A stretch of 64,000 bases of DNA from Candidatus Centipeda massiliensis (lineage in GTDB: Bacteria; Bacillota; Negativicutes; Selenomonadales; Selenomonadaceae), in the NCBI RefSeq assembly GCF_900290285.1, contig NZ_LT985757.1, forward strand, positions 69,987-133,986. The letters run 5' to 3'. Position 1 is the first letter of the stretch, and each line of letters begins with the position of its first letter. The translations under genes and the position numbers were made by a program. Below, in pieces: positions 1 to 9,617 of the stretch. The notes under the pieces are model-generated. The model was not told where the DNA came from. It saw nothing but the letters and a program-made list of their open reading frames with translations, and did not search any database.

Positions 1-591
1 CAAAACCAAACAGTGATACCAGAGATCACCCATTTCATAAAGCACATCTTCACGAATGTTATTTTTGGATGCAATGATGGTCTCCGCCGTTTCTTCGCCA
101 AGTTTTTTCAGGATCTTGTCTTGCCCTTTATCGAAGAGATAGTTTGTATAAGAGCCTTCCACCGGATGCAGCCGACGGCTCTGAATAACTTGATAGAGAT
201 CGGATAGAATCTCTGCAAGCGGCATATCATCTTTTGCATCAACGGGAACAATGCTGTTTTCGCTGGCATGATAGAGTTTCCGCCCGCTAAAGCACGAATA
301 CGATCCGGTATGACATGCTACACCGGTCTGTTTGACACGGAGAAGGAGCGTATCACCATCGCAGTCGTATGAGAGTTCCTGAACACGCTGCACATTTCCC
401 GATGTTTCTCCTTTTTTCCACAGCTTCTTACGGCTGCGACTGTAGTACCACGCAGCCCCGGTTTCAATCGTTTTTTCAAGGGCTTCGCGGTTCATATACG
501 CGAGCATAAGAACTTGATTGTTTTCTTCCTGAACAACAACAGGTACAAGCCCATGCGCATCAAATTGAATCATAGAAAGATCAACATTCAT
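1..591 (-). CDS. hisIE: Bifunctional phosphoribosyl-AMP cyclohydrolase / phosphoribosyl-ATP pyrophosphatase, C-terminus cut by window edge
   Basis: Cytoplasmic enzyme for steps 2 and 3 of histidine synthesis: PR-ATP to PR-AMP, then ring opening. The translated minus strand gives an N-terminal HisI domain (about residues 1-115) with the metal-binding DCDGD motif and the cysteine-bearing [10 protein letters not shown] segment. A HisE domain begins near residue 130 ([10 protein letters not shown]) and runs off the left edge, so 197 codons are visible. The ATG at 591 overlaps the hisF stop as TGATG, which indicates translational coupling at the end of the his operon. HisI and HisE are fused, as in many bacteria. 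The missing part should be about 20-30 residues. Confidence 0.93.
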   Translation of the reverse strand, partial: MNVDLSMIQFDAHGLVPVVVQEENNQVLMLAYMNREALEKTIETGAAWYYSRSRKKLWKKGETSGNVQRVQELSYDCDGDTLLLRVKQTGVACHTGSYSCFSGRKLYHASENSIVPVDAKDDMPLAEILSDLYQVIQSRRLHPVEGSYTNYLFDKGQDKILKKLGEETAETIIASKNNIREDVLYEMGDLWYHCLVL

Positions 592-1358
592 CAGAATCGA
601 ACCTCCAGACCACGTGATTTTAGGTATGTTTTAACTTCTTTGATCGACAGATCACCATAATGAAATAAGGACGCCGCGAGCACAGCATCCGCTTTTCCAT
701 CAGCAAGCACATCATAGAAATGCTCCAACTTGCCGGCTCCTCCGGAAGCGATTACGGGAACATTGACGTTTTCTGACACAGCGCGGGTAAGTGCAATATC
801 ATAACCGTTTTTCGTACCATCAGCGTCCATACTGGTTAGTAAAATTTCGCCAGCACCAAGCGCAACAGCATTCTTTGCCCACGAAATACAGTCCAACCCC
901 GTAGGTATCCGTCCTCCGTTCATATAGACTTCCCACGAATTCTCCCCATTGCGTCTGGCATCGATTGCAATGACAATACATTGCCTTCCGAAACGCATTG
1001 CTCCTTCCCGAATAATCTCAGGATTTTTGATTGCGGCCGTATTTACAGAAATTTTATCTGCCCCCGCATTTAACATACGCCGCATATCTTCTGTGTTTCG
1101 AATGCCGCCTCCAACCGTCAATGGAATAAATACTTTTGAGGCACAGTCGGATACAACGTCCACCATTGTATTTCGCTCCTCATTGGACGCCGTGATATCC
1201 AGAAATACAAGCTCGTCTGCCCGTTCTTTGTCATAGCGCTCGGCTAAATCACCGGGATTTCCTGCATCTCTTAATCCGACGAAATTTGTCCCCTTGACGA
1301 CACGCCCGTCTTTGACATCAAGGCAAGGAATAATACGTTTTGCAAATGTTTTTTTCAA
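591..1358 (-). CDS. hisF: Imidazole glycerol phosphate synthase, cyclase subunit HisF
   Basis: Synthase subunit of the HisH-HisF complex. It uses ammonia delivered by HisH to convert PRFAR into imidazole glycerol phosphate and AICAR. The 255-residue (beta/alpha)8 barrel has normal length. The two catalytic aspartates sit in CLDVKDG (near residue 14) and AIDARR (near residue 130), and the phosphate-binding GGGIR and ASGGAG loops are present. The start is TTG at 1358, preceded by GGGGGAG at a good distance. It lies 36 bp after hisA and overlaps hisIE, so the complete HisF-HisH pair is made from one operon. Confidence 0.96.
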   Translation of the reverse strand: MKKTFAKRIIPCLDVKDGRVVKGTNFVGLRDAGNPGDLAERYDKERADELVFLDITASNEERNTMVDVVSDCASKVFIPLTVGGGIRNTEDMRRMLNAGADKISVNTAAIKNPEIIREGAMRFGRQCIVIAIDARRNGENSWEVYMNGGRIPTGLDCISWAKNAVALGAGEILLTSMDADGTKNGYDIALTRAVSENVNVPVIASGGAGKLEHFYDVLADGKADAVLAASLFHYGDLSIKEVKTYLKSRGLEVRF

Positions 1359-1394
1359 GATGGAACTCCCCCTTTTTCAAAAGATGGATTCATG

Positions 1395-2117
1395 TTAGCG
1401 AGCAGCAGCAATCGCCTTGGATAAAGAAAGCGTCCCTTCATAGATGGATTTTCCGGCAATCACACCGATGATTCCATCCGCTTCCCGTTCTTTCAGTGCG
1501 TGAATGTCCTCCAGTGATCGCACTCCCCCAGAGGCAATGACACGGACGCCGGATTCCAATGCCAGTTTAGCGGTTGCTTCTACATTGACACCGGAGAGGG
1601 TTCCATCCCTCGCTATATCGGTATATATGATGGTTTCTAATCCATACGAGGAGAGTTCCTTCGCCAGAGCAATGGCAGAAATACCACCTGATATACCCCA
1701 TCCGTCTATTGCTGCGATCCCATCCTTGGCATCAATTCCGACGGCGATGCGCTCTCCATAACGCTGGCAGGCTTCCTTGACGAGGCTTCGATTCTGGACA
1801 GCGGCAGAGCCTAGGATCACGCGGGATACACCAAGATTCAATGTGCTTTCTATGGCTTCGAGCGTACGTATTCCACCGCCGACCTCGATCGGAATGTGGA
1901 TATTGCTGAGAATGTTCTTTATCGCGGCACCGTTGCATGGTTTTCCCGCAAGTGCCCCATCAAGGTCAACTACATGCAGGAATTCAGCCCCTTCTCGTTC
2001 CCAGCGGAGAGCGGCTTCCTCCGGCGCGGTGCTGTATACTGTTTCCTGTGCAAAATCTCCTTTGTACAGACGGACGCATTTCCCATTGCGCAAATCGATT
2101 GCAGGGAGAACAATCAT
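1395..2117 (-). CDS. hisA: 1-(5-phosphoribosyl)-5-[(5-phosphoribosylamino)methylideneamino]imidazole-4-carboxamide isomerase HisA
   Basis: Catalyses the Amadori rearrangement of ProFAR to PRFAR in histidine synthesis. The 240-residue TIM barrel is related to HisF. The N-terminal catalytic aspartate is in PAIDLRNGK, the second in GIDAKDG, and phosphate loops VGGGIR and ASGGVRS are visible. The start overlaps the end of hisH by 4 bp. Length and motifs are normal for a dedicated HisA. Whether it also serves tryptophan synthesis (PriA-like) cannot be read from the sequence. Confidence 0.96.
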   Translation of the reverse strand: MIVLPAIDLRNGKCVRLYKGDFAQETVYSTAPEEAALRWEREGAEFLHVVDLDGALAGKPCNGAAIKNILSNIHIPIEVGGGIRTLEAIESTLNLGVSRVILGSAAVQNRSLVKEACQRYGERIAVGIDAKDGIAAIDGWGISGGISAIALAKELSSYGLETIIYTDIARDGTLSGVNVEATAKLALESGVRVIASGGVRSLEDIHALKEREADGIIGVIAGKSIYEGTLSLSKAIAAAR

Positions 2118-2743
2118 ACACTTACCTCCAATCCGTAACGGATAAAGTTATGAATGATGCGCAGCCCAATGTCCCCAGACTTTTCTGGATGGAATTGTGT
2201 TGCCATAATATTTCCTGCGGATATCGATGCTGTAATCTTCTCGCCGTAGAAGCATGTCGATGAAATGATGGACACATCATCAGGCATCGCGTGATAGCTG
2301 TGTACAAAGTACACATAGGGATACGGAGAAAGCCCATGGAACAGTCCAGTCTCTCTGTGATGTTCCGAAATATCCAGTGCGTTCCACCCCATGTGTGGAA
2401 TCTTTTCATGCGGTGCGGATATTTTGTGCACATGGCCACGCAGTAGATTAAGCCCTTCTACGCCGGAGGATTCATCACTGCCCTCGAAGAGAATTTGAAG
2501 CCCGACACAGATACCAAGCAACGGAACCTCTCGCTCAACGTTCTCTTTGATTGCAGGAATTAGTCCGGATGCTTTTAGCTGCTTCATGCAGTCTCCGAAC
2601 GCCCCCACGCCCGGAAGTACAACTTGATCCGAGGAGAGGATGTCTTCACTTCGGGAGCTGACACGTACTTCTGCCCCCAATGCGGCAAATGCTTTTTCAA
2701 CACTGAATAAATTTCCCGCGCCGTAGTTTATTATCGTAATCAT
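2114..2743 (-). CDS. hisH: Imidazole glycerol phosphate synthase, glutamine amidotransferase subunit HisH
   Basis: Class I glutaminase that feeds ammonia to HisF. The nucleophile cysteine is in GICVGLQILF and the His-Glu pair in ATQFHPEKSG. The frame is open further upstream, but the ATG at 2743 fits the family start (MITIINYGAGN) and has a GGAG ribosome site at proper spacing. The 209 residues match the family. The gene begins 10 bp after hisB and overlaps hisA. Confidence 0.96.
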   Translation of the reverse strand: MITIINYGAGNLFSVEKAFAALGAEVRVSSRSEDILSSDQVVLPGVGAFGDCMKQLKASGLIPAIKENVEREVPLLGICVGLQILFEGSDESSGVEGLNLLRGHVHKISAPHEKIPHMGWNALDISEHHRETGLFHGLSPYPYVYFVHSYHAMPDDVSIISSTCFYGEKITASISAGNIMATQFHPEKSGDIGLRIIHNFIRYGLEVSV

Positions 2744-2753
2744 AATGAACTCC

Positions 2754-3353
2754 TCACAGAAGTCCCTTAGTCGATGGGACGGCATCCCCCAATCGCCCAT
2801 CTTTTTCTGCGGCAATCCGAAGGGCGTGTGCAAGCGCCTTGAATACAGCCTCTACCTTATGATGCGAGTTCGTTCCATAGAGAATCTTCACATGCAGTGT
2901 GATCCCAGCATGCACGGCAAAGGCACGAAGAAACTCCTCCGTCAGCTCTGTATCAAAGGAACCGATCATTGGCGCCATGGGAACATCCCCGGGATCATAG
3001 ACGAGAAATGGGCGGCCGCTGATATCCAGTGCGACAAAGGCAAGGGTCTCGTCCATCGGAAGATAGAAAGAACCATATCGCGTTATGCCGCGTTTATCGC
3101 CAAGAGCAGCATGAAATGCCTGCCCCAGCGTAATGCCAATATCCTCAATGGAGTGATGTCCATCGACTTCGATATCTCCATTGCATTTCACATGGAGATC
3201 AAACTGACCATGCGCAGAAAAGAGTGTCAGCATGTGGTCGAAGAAGCCAATACCGGTGGAAATCTCTGATATTCCCGTACCGTCCAAACTAATGGAGACA
3301 GAGACATCTGTTTCTTCTGTTTTTCTGTGTGTTTTTGCACAGCGCTTATTCAT
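2754..3353 (-). CDS. hisB: Imidazoleglycerol-phosphate dehydratase HisB
   Basis: Manganese-dependent dehydratase of the histidine pathway. The 199-residue monofunctional form lacks the phosphatase domain found in enterobacteria. The metal-binding repeats [24 protein letters not shown] and HAGITLHV are visible, as is the SHHKVEA segment near the C-terminus. It overlaps hisC by 4 bp. No histidinol-phosphate phosphatase is recognisable in the operon. The HD-domain gene beside hisZ (7541-8077) lies near but is not of a known HisN or PHP type. Confidence 0.96.
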   Translation of the reverse strand: MNKRCAKTHRKTEETDVSVSISLDGTGISEISTGIGFFDHMLTLFSAHGQFDLHVKCNGDIEVDGHHSIEDIGITLGQAFHAALGDKRGITRYGSFYLPMDETLAFVALDISGRPFLVYDPGDVPMAPMIGSFDTELTEEFLRAFAVHAGITLHVKILYGTNSHHKVEAVFKALAHALRIAAEKDGRLGDAVPSTKGLL

Positions 3354-4414
3354 GGATGTTCCTCCACAAAAGACTTCATGACGCGATAGACTGCATCGTT
3401 TTCCTCTGGACGACCGATGGAAACCCGCAGCATATTTTCGAGCTGCGTAGTCTTACCAAAACTTCGTACGCCGATCCCATGTTTGATAAACGCTTTGTTC
3501 AGCGCGTCTGCGTGAGGATAATGAATCAGAATGAAATTTGCATGAGATGGATAGACCGTCACAGAATGGAGCTGTCTATACTTTTCCTGCATACGCTCAC
3601 GTTCCGCACAGATCATTTGAATCTGCGGCTCAAACTCCGAGCGCATTTGAAAGACGGTATCTGCTGTGACCAGTGACGGAACGTTGATATGATACGGCAT
3701 ATAGGTCTTTTCCACCATCGCAATGGCATCCCTATGTGCCAGCATATAACCGACACGACACGAGGCAAGTGCATACGCTTTTGAGAAGGTACGTGCAATC
3801 ATGATATGTGGATATTTTTTCAGCAGCGGCAGAGCCGTATTTCCATAAAACTCAATGTACGCTTCATCAATCAGAAATGCACATGAGATATTCTCTGCGA
3901 TACATTCAATATCTTCCATTGTCAATACTTGCCCCGTCGGATTGTTCGGGTTGCAGATTACTGCAAGGGAGGCATCGCTTTGATTGACCGTCTGGATGAA
4001 GGTCTCTACATCCAGTGTATAATCCTCGTTCAGAAGAACAGGAACAGCGGAAGCATCTGCCACGGCAGCATAGATTCCGTACATGGAAAATGACGGGGTT
4101 GGATAAACGATCTTATGTCTATCATCACCGCCAAAGGCGTAAAATACCTTCTCTATGATCTCGCTTGAACCATTTCCAATGATGACATTTTCTTTACGAT
4201 ACCCGTACGCCTCCCCAATCTGCTCACAGAGCAGATCATATTCTTCGTTGGGATAGCGTGAAAATGCTACACGTGACAGGCGCGTCATAACCCGTTCCTC
4301 TACCAAAGGGGGAAGCCCGATATTTGATTCGTTGGCATTCACCTTGATGTGCCAATCCTGTTCACTTGTATCATAGTGTGGCATCAACGCCAATCCATCA
4401 CGATAGTTCAGCAT
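3350..4414 (-). CDS. hisC: Histidinol-phosphate aminotransferase HisC
   Basis: PLP-dependent class I/II aminotransferase converting imidazole acetol phosphate and glutamate to histidinol phosphate. The PLP lysine is in [11 protein letters not shown], the aspartate contacting the pyridine nitrogen in LIDEAYIEF, and the conserved NPNNPTG motif is present. The 354-residue length is normal. The start overlaps the end of hisD by 17 bp, which places it firmly in the operon. Confidence 0.95.
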   Translation of the reverse strand: MLNYRDGLALMPHYDTSEQDWHIKVNANESNIGLPPLVEERVMTRLSRVAFSRYPNEEYDLLCEQIGEAYGYRKENVIIGNGSSEIIEKVFYAFGGDDRHKIVYPTPSFSMYGIYAAVADASAVPVLLNEDYTLDVETFIQTVNQSDASLAVICNPNNPTGQVLTMEDIECIAENISCAFLIDEAYIEFYGNTALPLLKKYPHIMIARTFSKAYALASCRVGYMLAHRDAIAMVEKTYMPYHINVPSLVTADTVFQMRSEFEPQIQMICAERERMQEKYRQLHSVTVYPSHANFILIHYPHADALNKAFIKHGIGVRSFGKTTQLENMLRVSIGRPEENDAVYRVMKSFVEEHP

Positions 4415-5753
4415 ATTCTCCCCTCCTCATCCGAATTGCACGCGCATGTGCCTCGAGCCCTTCTGTTTCGGCAAGACGAATGATATCATCGCTGACATCC
4501 TCAAGGGCTTTCTGCGTATAGGATATGATGCTTGTACGTTTCATGAAAGTCTCTACATTTAGAACAGAATAGAATCGCGCCGTCCCTCCCGTCGGCAGAA
4601 CATGATTTGGTCCTGCGAAATAGTCCCCGAGCGGCTCCGGAGAATATTCTCCGATAAAGATAGCTCCGGCGCATCTGATCTGAGGAAGCGTATGGAACGG
4701 ATCTCCGAGGAGCAGCTCAATGTGCTCGGGTCCAGATACATTCGCAAGATGAATCGCCTGCTCCATATTCTCTGTTACGATAATACGTCCGTTGGCTTCC
4801 AGAGATGCACTTGCGATATCCTTACGCGGAAGTGTTTCCAACTGGCGCAGCACCTCATTCATGGATTGCTCCGCCAACGATTTGTCATCTGTGATGAGAA
4901 TACTCGACGCAAGAGGGTCATGTTCTGCCTGACTGAGCAAATCTGCGGCTATGTATGAAGGGGACGCACTGTCATCGGCCAGAATCAGAATTTCGCTTGG
5001 TCCCGCAAGCATATCAATATCGACGTGACCGTATACTTCCTTCTTTGCAAGTGTCACAAAAAGATTCCCGGGTCCCGTGATCTTATCGACACGGGGAACA
5101 CATTCTGTCCCATAAGCCATCGCTGCGATTGCCTGTGCACCGCCCATTTTGAATATTTTATGAATACCGAGGAAGCGAGCGGCAACAAGAACGTATGGGT
5201 TTATCGCACCATCCTTGGTCGGAACAGACATAATGATCTCTCCAACACCAGCAACAAGAGCGGGAATCGCATTCATAAGAACCGACGAAGGATATGACGC
5301 TGTTCCTCCAGGGACATAGATGCCGACACGAGCGAGTGGAAGAATCACCTGACCGAGAATCGAGCCGTGTGCGCGGTAAGTCATCCACGCACGAGGTTTT
5401 TGCTCCTCATGATAGGAGAAGATATTGTCAGCCGCCTTTTTGAGCGAGGCGACGACGTCCGGATCAGCCTTGCGCTCAGCTTCACAAAATTCCTTCTCCG
5501 ACACCATCAAGCTGTCCGATGTCAGATCAACACAATCCAGTAATTTGGTGTAGTGAAAGAGTGCCTCATCCCCCTTATCCCGCACATCTCGAACAATGCG
5601 ATGAACAAGCGCAGTCGGCGAAAGATCTTCCCCGAAGATTTGCATATTGCTCTGTCGTATACAGTCGCTAAGCGTCAGCTCATCAAACGCCTTCTTTTTG
5701 AGCAGATCTTCGGCAGCACCTATGCCAATATCTGCAACAGAAACAATATTCAT
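4398..5753 (-). CDS. hisD: Histidinol dehydrogenase HisD
   Basis: Zinc- and NAD-dependent four-electron oxidation of histidinol to histidine, the last step of the pathway. Family landmarks are VPGGTASYPSSVLMNAIPA, the GPGNLFVTLAKKEVYGHVDID block, LSQAEHDP with zinc and catalytic residues, and a C-terminal GPNHVLPTGG segment. At 451 residues it is slightly longer than typical, with an extended N-terminus. The start overlaps hisG by 4 bp. Confidence 0.95.
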   Translation of the reverse strand: MNIVSVADIGIGAAEDLLKKKAFDELTLSDCIRQSNMQIFGEDLSPTALVHRIVRDVRDKGDEALFHYTKLLDCVDLTSDSLMVSEKEFCEAERKADPDVVASLKKAADNIFSYHEEQKPRAWMTYRAHGSILGQVILPLARVGIYVPGGTASYPSSVLMNAIPALVAGVGEIIMSVPTKDGAINPYVLVAARFLGIHKIFKMGGAQAIAAMAYGTECVPRVDKITGPGNLFVTLAKKEVYGHVDIDMLAGPSEILILADDSASPSYIAADLLSQAEHDPLASSILITDDKSLAEQSMNEVLRQLETLPRKDIASASLEANGRIIVTENMEQAIHLANVSGPEHIELLLGDPFHTLPQIRCAGAIFIGEYSPEPLGDYFAGPNHVLPTGGTARFYSVLNVETFMKRTSIISYTQKALEDVSDDIIRLAETEGLEAHARAIRMRRGEYAELS

Positions 5754-6415
5754 CGGACTTCCCCGCTTTCTAAAACTTGTTTCAAATCGTTGACGATGTT
5801 ATAAATACGATCGAACTTTAGCTTAAAGCTCACGCGATTGGCAATGAGGCGGGCACTGACATCCATAATGTGTACGACCTCTTCTAAGTCGTTCTCTGCG
5901 AGTGTAGTTCCGGTCTCCACAATATCGACAATACTCTCGGAAAGCCCCACAATCGGCCCCAATTCAATTGATCCGTTCAGCTTGATATACTCCATCTGCA
6001 TTCCCTGCTGTGCAAAGAATTGCTCCGCGATATGCGGATACTTCGTTGCCACTCGCGTGTGTGCATAATCGGTGAGATGTGCACGTTTCTCCGCACGCGG
6101 CACAGCCATCATGAGCCGACATTTTCCGAACCCGAGATCAAGCAGCTCATAGACATCCTGCTCAGACTCCAGCAGCACATCCTTACCGATGATACCAATA
6201 TCTGCTGCGCCATACTCCACGTATGTGGGCACGTCCGATGTTTTTGTGATGATGAATTGAACCTTGTGCGCATCATTTGAAATCACAAGTTTACGAGATT
6301 TTTCACTGAGGTTGTCTGCTGTGATTCCAATTTTCTGAAATAGATGTGCGGATAGAGAGAACAGTTTTCCTTTTGGCAAGGCGATTGTCAAATAATCAGC
6401 AGCATATTTTTCCAT
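5750..6415 (-). CDS. hisG: ATP phosphoribosyltransferase, short form HisG(S)
   Basis: First and committed step of histidine synthesis: ATP plus PRPP gives PR-ATP. The 221-residue protein ends after the catalytic domains and lacks the C-terminal ACT-like regulatory domain of the long form. By family knowledge such short enzymes act only together with HisZ, which is present at 8074-9252. The PRPP-binding segment IVDIVETGTTLAEN is clear. The gene leads the operon, with a GGGG-rich ribosome site and a good promoter about 50 bp upstream. Confidence 0.96.
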   Translation of the reverse strand: MEKYAADYLTIALPKGKLFSLSAHLFQKIGITADNLSEKSRKLVISNDAHKVQFIITKTSDVPTYVEYGAADIGIIGKDVLLESEQDVYELLDLGFGKCRLMMAVPRAEKRAHLTDYAHTRVATKYPHIAEQFFAQQGMQMEYIKLNGSIELGPIVGLSESIVDIVETGTTLAENDLEEVVHIMDVSARLIANRVSFKLKFDRIYNIVNDLKQVLESGEVR

Positions 6416-6462
6416 GTAATCCCCTCTTATCCTTTAGTTGGTTAAAGAGCTAATATAATCGT

Positions 6463-6491
6463 ATACTACCACGTTGGAGATAATAGGTCAA
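6463..6491 (-). promoter_or_regulatory. Candidate his operon promoter
   Basis: Read on the minus strand, TTGACC (6486-6491), a 17-bp spacer and TAGTAT (6463-6468) lie about 50 bp before hisG. The -10 overlaps the six-base palindrome GTATAC. The leader is too short for a T-box, so control, if any, would act at initiation. Confidence 0.6.
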
Positions 6492-6572
6492 CCAATCAAA
6501 AAGGATTTTTACCTCTTATCGCGAATACTCTGTAAGTATATAGAAAATTCATCCATACAAAAGGAGTCGCAG

Positions 6573-7529
6573 ATGGCACTTCAAATATTATCATTTGTAA
6601 GATTAAGTGATAAACAAATAGGTCTCATCCATCAAAGCTATCCACATTGTCAATGCAGATGTATACGTCCATCGGAAGTCGGTGACGTTCTTTCCGAGAT
6701 AGATATTCTGTTGGGTTATGATGCGCAAATGGACATGGAGAAGTATCTCCCCCAAATGCCGCGCCTCCAATGGATCCATACGTATAGTGCGGGCGTTGAA
6801 AAACTTCTATCGAACGTGACGTTCTCTCAGTCCGATATACTGCTGACAAATTCGCGCGGCATTCATGGCATCCCCATGGCAGAGCATGTACTTGGGACAA
6901 TGCTTGCGTCCGGCAGGTGCCTCATCGAGGCATGGGAAAATCAAAAGGCACGTATATGGAAGCGCTTGACGGAGCCTGACGAGCTGTTTGGAAAAACTGC
7001 AGCCATCATCGGGTTGGGCAGCATCGGCAGAGAGATTGCAAAACATCTCAAAAATATGGGGATGCGTGTTGTTGCAGTAAAGCAAACAACATCTATCGAG
7101 CCGTTTGTCGATCAGTTATTTACGATCGATCATCTGCCAGCGGCACTGTCCTGTGCGGACTACATAATCGTTACCCTTCCCTTGACACCGCAGACCAAAA
7201 AATTATTTAACCGCAAAACATTTGACATGATGAAAGAAAATGCATTCTTCATCAATGTATCCAGGGGCGATATCGTCGAAGAAGCCGACTTAGAGGAGGC
7301 TCTTACGACAAAGCGCATACGCGGAGCCTCCCTTGATGTTTTCACGACCGAGCCGCTTCCAGAGGATTCTCCGTTGTGGGATGTGCCGAATTTGTTTATC
7401 ACACCGCACCACTCGGCGATATCCCCCATGTATCTGGATCGATCCCTCAAAATTTTTCGCAACAACTTACAGATCTTCCCGCAGCGTATTGGGATGCTCA
7501 ATGTAGTAGACAAGCAGCGCGGTTACTGA
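6573..7529 (+). CDS. D-isomer-specific 2-hydroxyacid dehydrogenase family protein
   Basis: NAD(P)-dependent oxidoreductase of the phosphoglycerate/glyoxylate reductase superfamily. Substrate is unknown. The 318-residue protein has the Rossmann motif GLGSIGREIAKHL, catalytic arginine in NVSRGDIVEE, glutamate in FTTEPLPEDS and histidine in ITPHHSA. There is no C-terminal ACT domain, so it is not a typical SerA. The ATG at 6573 follows AAGGAG by 6 nt; the frame is open further upstream but has no ribosome site there. It is the only plus-strand gene in the first 26 kb and lies between hisG and the hisZ gene set. Confidence 0.85.
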   Translation: MALQILSFVRLSDKQIGLIHQSYPHCQCRCIRPSEVGDVLSEIDILLGYDAQMDMEKYLPQMPRLQWIHTYSAGVEKLLSNVTFSQSDILLTNSRGIHGIPMAEHVLGTMLASGRCLIEAWENQKARIWKRLTEPDELFGKTAAIIGLGSIGREIAKHLKNMGMRVVAVKQTTSIEPFVDQLFTIDHLPAALSCADYIIVTLPLTPQTKKLFNRKTFDMMKENAFFINVSRGDIVEEADLEEALTTKRIRGASLDVFTTEPLPEDSPLWDVPNLFITPHHSAISPMYLDRSLKIFRNNLQIFPQRIGMLNVVDKQRGY

Positions 7530-7540
7530 GCCGCACATGT

Positions 7541-8077
7541 TCAATTCCATGCATCCGCCTGTTTTAATATGGACAGCACCAGAGAATCCTCTGGTGCTGC
7601 TTTTTTTTGATGATATTGAATGATTTCCGCTTCTTTCACAGTGCCGATTGCACGCAATTTATCTGCACCGATATACGGATGACTGACGTAGACGTATAGC
7701 GCCATTCCGATTCTTCCACGAATACGCCGTGAATCTTTCACGCGGGTGAAATAAGGGATAGCGGATGGAACAAATCGATATAGGAGGACGGCGAGCACCT
7801 TTCCCCAGATATCAGCCGTCCCTTTTGTACGTCCAATATCATGGAGCAATGCGCAGCGCGTGAGCAGGAGATACTCAGCCGTATCCATGTGTCCATGTTC
7901 TGTATAGAGTTCTTGTGCTGTAAGTGCGACACGAAAGGCATGATACTGATCTGCCGCATGCATATCATAGAAAAGCTTTTGCTCCGCAGAGCTAAGATAC
8001 GACCGCACAAAGTCATGTCCTTTCGCATCAAGCCGCCCGAACAAAGCGCGCATAAACTGATGAATCCGCTGTCTCAT
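7541..8077 (-). CDS. HD-domain protein (putative metal-dependent phosphohydrolase)
   Basis: A 178-residue cytoplasmic protein with the HD signature: an upstream histidine in YHAFRVALTA, HDIGRTKG in the centre and the final aspartate in KQADAWN at the C-terminus. It lacks other domains, so it resembles small HD hydrolases whose substrates are unknown. The start overlaps the hisZ stop as ATGA, so it is translated with hisZ. A missing histidinol-phosphate phosphatase makes a role in histidine synthesis conceivable, but that is only inference from position. Its last codons also encode the terminator hairpin of the convergent gene. Confidence 0.75.
   Translation of the reverse strand: MRQRIHQFMRALFGRLDAKGHDFVRSYLSSAEQKLFYDMHAADQYHAFRVALTAQELYTEHGHMDTAEYLLLTRCALLHDIGRTKGTADIWGKVLAVLLYRFVPSAIPYFTRVKDSRRIRGRIGMALYVYVSHPYIGADKLRAIGTVKEAEIIQYHQKKAAPEDSLVLSILKQADAWN
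7574..7608 (+). terminator. Intrinsic terminator of the 2-hydroxyacid dehydrogenase gene, inside the convergent HD gene
   Basis: Perfect 11-bp stem CAGCACCAGAG / CTCTGGTGCTG with loop AATC, followed by eight T residues on the plus strand. It starts 44 bp after the dehydrogenase stop codon and lies within the last 70 bp of the oppositely oriented HD-domain coding sequence. Confidence 0.9.
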
Positions 8078-9252
8078 CCGAAATACTCTAACAATTCATA
8101 TCCCCGTGCTGCGCAGGATTGTTCGGCACATGTACGGGACTGCTCCTTCATCCCAAGTTCCACAACCTTGCCCGCCCGACGAAGCTCCGTCGCTCGCCGG
8201 ATCGCATTATCAATGCAAGCATCTGTATAGCCGATATACACATCTTTAGAGGAAGGCCGAATTTGTACTCCTTGGCGAGAAAGTGCAAGCAAAATTCTCT
8301 CCACACCGAGAGCAAAACCCGTTGCCGGCATGGGATGTCCATATTCTGTCAAAAGATGATCATAGCGACCGCCACCACATAACGGAAATCCCAATCCGAT
8401 TGAATAGCCCTCAAAAACCATTCCTGTATAGTAGTTAAAATCTCGGATGGTACCAAGATCAAAGCGAACATAATCCTCATAACCGTATGACTGGATCAGC
8501 GCATAAATTGCGGCAAGATTGTCAACAGCTGACCGGCTCTGCGTATTGAGAGGAAGATCATAGAGTCGTTTCAGCAGGTCATCCTTGCCATTCAGCAACG
8601 GCAGCGTCTTCAGTGTTTCTCTGGCCTCAAGCGAAAGAGGCAATGCGTCAATCAGCTGATTCATGAAGACAATATCATGACGTTCTATTGCGGACTTGAA
8701 CTCCTTGCACTGCTCATCCTCGATCTCATAATATGCCAGCATACCATCAAGGAAATCGACTTGTCCCATGTGTATCTGAAAATCCTTGATTCCGCATGTA
8801 AGAACGGACTCGATTGCCAAAGCAACAATTTCAGCGTCTGAGGCAGGTGTATCACTCCCCATTAGCTCTACTCCCGCTTGATGGAATTCACATTGACGCC
8901 CCATCTGCGTTTGCTCCACACGAAATACGTTGCCCAAATAGGACAATTTCAAAGGAGTGGGCGCATCCTTCAGACGGCTGCTGACCAGTCTTGCAATCGG
9001 CGTTGTCATTTCGTTGCGGAGAGCAAGAGGCTTGTTCTGATTCCCCAACAGCATAAATAGAGAATTCTCCTCCGATATGCGTGGTGCCAATGTTTCCAGA
9101 TGTTCAATGGTAGGCGTGACGACCTCATCATATCCCCACAGCCGAAACAGACCGGACAGGTTATTTTCCATGTGCCGCATTTCTGCTGCATCTTCGGGCA
9201 GGAGATCTCGTGTTCCGTATGGTGTTTCCAAAATAAGTTTTTCAGATTTCAT
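8074..9252 (-). CDS. hisZ: ATP phosphoribosyltransferase regulatory subunit HisZ
   Basis: Class II histidyl-tRNA-synthetase-like protein that forms a hetero-octamer with short HisG and mediates histidine feedback. The 392-residue sequence has the catalytic-core look of HisRS (TPYGTRDLLPEDA at the N-terminus, LRNEMTTPIARLV, GGGRYDHLL) but lacks the C-terminal anticodon-binding domain. It pairs with the short HisG at 5750-6415 although the two genes are in separate operons here. It overlaps yerC upstream and the HD gene downstream by 4 bp each. Confidence 0.92.
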   Translation of the reverse strand: MKSEKLILETPYGTRDLLPEDAAEMRHMENNLSGLFRLWGYDEVVTPTIEHLETLAPRISEENSLFMLLGNQNKPLALRNEMTTPIARLVSSRLKDAPTPLKLSYLGNVFRVEQTQMGRQCEFHQAGVELMGSDTPASDAEIVALAIESVLTCGIKDFQIHMGQVDFLDGMLAYYEIEDEQCKEFKSAIERHDIVFMNQLIDALPLSLEARETLKTLPLLNGKDDLLKRLYDLPLNTQSRSAVDNLAAIYALIQSYGYEDYVRFDLGTIRDFNYYTGMVFEGYSIGLGFPLCGGGRYDHLLTEYGHPMPATGFALGVERILLALSRQGVQIRPSSKDVYIGYTDACIDNAIRRATELRRAGKVVELGMKEQSRTCAEQSCAARGYELLEYFG

Positions 9253-9569
9253 CGAAGGTTCTCCTTATCAATCAGCGGTTCAGAAATCCCCTTTTCAAGT
9301 ACGAGCGTATATCCGTCTGCACCGTAATTCAGACATCGTTTAACACGGCTGATGGTCGCAGTACTGGCTCCGGTATGTGCCACAATATCGTCATACGTAT
9401 TTCCGGCATACAGCATACGGGCAACATCCAGGCGCTGTGCCATCGCACGGAGTTCCCCGATCGTACAGACATCTTCAAAGAATTGGTAGCACTCCTCCAT
9501 GGTATCCAGCGAAAGGATGGCACGACACAGTTGATCGGTTAGATCATCTCTCAATTTTTGATTTACCAT
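9249..9569 (-). CDS. YerC/YecD-family TrpR-related DNA-binding protein
   Basis: A 106-residue helix-turn-helix protein of the TrpR superfamily (YerC group). The HTH is near residues 60-85 (YDDIVAHTGASTATISRVKR), preceded by the family segment VCTIGELRAMAQRLDVARML. It is the first gene of the yerC-hisZ-HD transcript, overlapping hisZ by 4 bp. Members of this group have been proposed as histidine-responsive regulators in Firmicutes; linkage to hisZ supports that here. The start ATG at 9569 follows AGAGGGATC. Confidence 0.85.
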   Translation of the reverse strand: MVNQKLRDDLTDQLCRAILSLDTMEECYQFFEDVCTIGELRAMAQRLDVARMLYAGNTYDDIVAHTGASTATISRVKRCLNYGADGYTLVLEKGISEPLIDKENLR

Positions 9570-9617
9570 TATAGATCCCTCTCATGAATACTCCGACTCA
9601 TTTGCTTATTTGCTCAC

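Noticed and set aside
6474-6572. Longer N-terminus of the 2-hydroxyacid dehydrogenase
   Set aside because: It covers the divergent his promoter and lacks a ribosome site, while AAGGAG precedes the ATG at 6573.
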